Part shown: one piece after another, positions 63,242-64,000 of the stretch
How the letters are laid out: every line of letters begins with the position of its first letter
How positions within the stretch are numbered: the stretch's first letter is position 1
Source: Bradyrhizobium sp. B124
GTDB taxonomy: Bacteria; Pseudomonadota; Alphaproteobacteria; Rhizobiales; Xanthobacteraceae
DNA: 64,000 nt
Reading direction: 5' to 3'
NCBI RefSeq assembly: GCF_038967635.1
Contig: NZ_CP152413.1
Coordinates: forward strand, 7,568,001-7,632,000
Notes under the pieces: model-generated
The model's input: only the letters and a program-made list of their open reading frames with translations
Database searches by the model: none
What the model was told of the DNA's origin: nothing
Position numbers and translations under genes: made by a program

Positions 63242-64000
63242 TGAACGCGATCGAGAAGACGTGGGGCTATATTCCGCCGCGCCGCTCTGCCACCTTTGAC
63301 GAACATGCGATCGCCGAAATCCGGCGCGCGGCCGCGACCGGCATTTACGATATCCGTGGTGGCGGCACCAAGCGGAAGGTGCCGCATTTCGATGACCTTT
63401 TATTCCTGGGCGCATCAATGTCGCGCTATCCCCTGGAGGGCTATCGAGAACGCTGCGAAACGAGCGTGATCCTTGGTACACGCTTTGCCAAGAAGCCAAT
63501 TGAGCTCGCAATCCCAGTGACGATCGCTGGTATGAGCTTTGGTGCGCTATCGGCGCAGGCCAAAGAAGCGCTCGGCAGGGGAGCCAGTCTGGCGGGAACG
63601 TCGACCACTACTGGCGACGGCGGCATGACGCCAGAAGAGCGAGGCCAGTCGAAGACACTCGTTTATCAATATCTGCCGTCAAGATACGGCATGAACCCGG
63701 ACGATCTGCGCAAGGCGGACGCGATCGAGATCGTCATTGGGCAGGGCGCCAAGCCGGGCGGCGGTGGCATGCTGCTCGGTCAGAAGATTTCTGATCGCGT
63801 TGCAAAGATGCGATCGCTTCCCAAGGGAATAGACCAAAGGTCTGCTTGCCGGCATCCGGACTGGACGGGGGCGGACGATCTGGAAATCAAGATACTTGAG
63901 CTGCGCGAACTGACAAGCTGGGAAAAGCCGATCTATCTGAAAATCGGTGCAAGCCGTCCCTATTACGATGTTGCTCTCGCGGTGAAAGCCGGGGCAGACG
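63241..64000 (+). CDS. glxD: FMN-binding glutamate synthase-like subunit GlxD (MgsC-like), cut by window end
   Basis: From ATG 63241 (sharing one base with the glxC stop) 253 residues are visible. ELAIPVTIAGMSFGALSAQA, TSTTTGDGGMTPEERGQSKT, EIVIGQGAKPGGGGMLLGQK and KPIYLKIGASRPYYDVALAV are the FMN and 2-oxoglutarate sites of the GltB synthase domain. Together with glxB and glxC it rebuilds a split glutamate synthase. The product may be glutamate or an N-alkylglutamate depending on the amine supplied. The C-terminus lies beyond the window. Confidence 0.88.
   Translation, partial: MNAIEKTWGYIPPRRSATFDEHAIAEIRRAAATGIYDIRGGGTKRKVPHFDDLLFLGASMSRYPLEGYRERCETSVILGTRFAKKPIELAIPVTIAGMSFGALSAQAKEALGRGASLAGTSTTTGDGGMTPEERGQSKTLVYQYLPSRYGMNPDDLRKADAIEIVIGQGAKPGGGGMLLGQKISDRVAKMRSLPKGIDQRSACRHPDWTGADDLEIKILELRELTSWEKPIYLKIGASRPYYDVALAVKAGAD

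Overview
The window looks like part of a Bradyrhizobium-type symbiosis island. The reasons are NopD-family type III effectors preceded by tts-box-like promoters, -24/-12 (sigma-54) promoter candidates, an orphan Nif11 peptide gene, and dense layers of IS elements (IS3, IS21, IS66, IS110/IS1111, IS256, IS630, IS701-like) with truncated and frameshifted genes between them. The assignment rests on reading protein families by eye; no database was searched.

Layout. 1-5.9 kb: three hydrolases on the plus strand (prolyl oligopeptidase, GH127 beta-L-arabinofuranosidase, exported S10 carboxypeptidase). 6-12.2 kb: IS256 debris, an outer-membrane beta-barrel gene, and an IS66 transposase split by an intact IS1111-type element. 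12.2-18 kb: a candidate type III effector with its own tts box, small remnants (trpG/GNAT) and an MFS exporter. 18.8-23.3 kb: two IS21 elements fused head to head, then an intact IS110 element. 23.3-26.4 kb: a repeat-built NopD paralogue without protease domain. 26.6-36.5 kb: IS630 with a LexA-like passenger, an aminotransferase broken by one extra base, IS21/IS3/IS66/IS701/IS1111 pieces and a relaxase tail. 36.5-40.2 kb: phage-tail debris and a complete NopD-like SUMO-protease effector. 40.5-45 kb: decayed mobile-element cargo (DUF2493/SLOG, HEPN/Toprim, membrane protein, EAL fragment) and a Nif11 peptide gene. 45-46.9 kb: paralogue of the 8-kb outer-membrane protein. 47-54.3 kb: IS21, IS256, flavoprotein, ligD, NopD, IS3, IS110 and IS21 fragments. 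54.7-64 kb: a well-preserved metabolic locus.

How the genes may work together. The first three hydrolases together could dismantle hydroxyproline-arabinosylated plant peptides (inference). The three tts-box-like sites mark a small type III effector regulon. The right-hand locus (GNAT, histidine decarboxylase, XRE-cupin regulator; RidA-like protein and PuuB-like oxidoreductase; divergent glnT-glxBCD) looks like one amine-nitrogen module in which an amine is made, gamma-glutamylated or oxidised, and its nitrogen returned to glutamate (inference). Most of the rest is IS wreckage that records repeated insertion and recombination.
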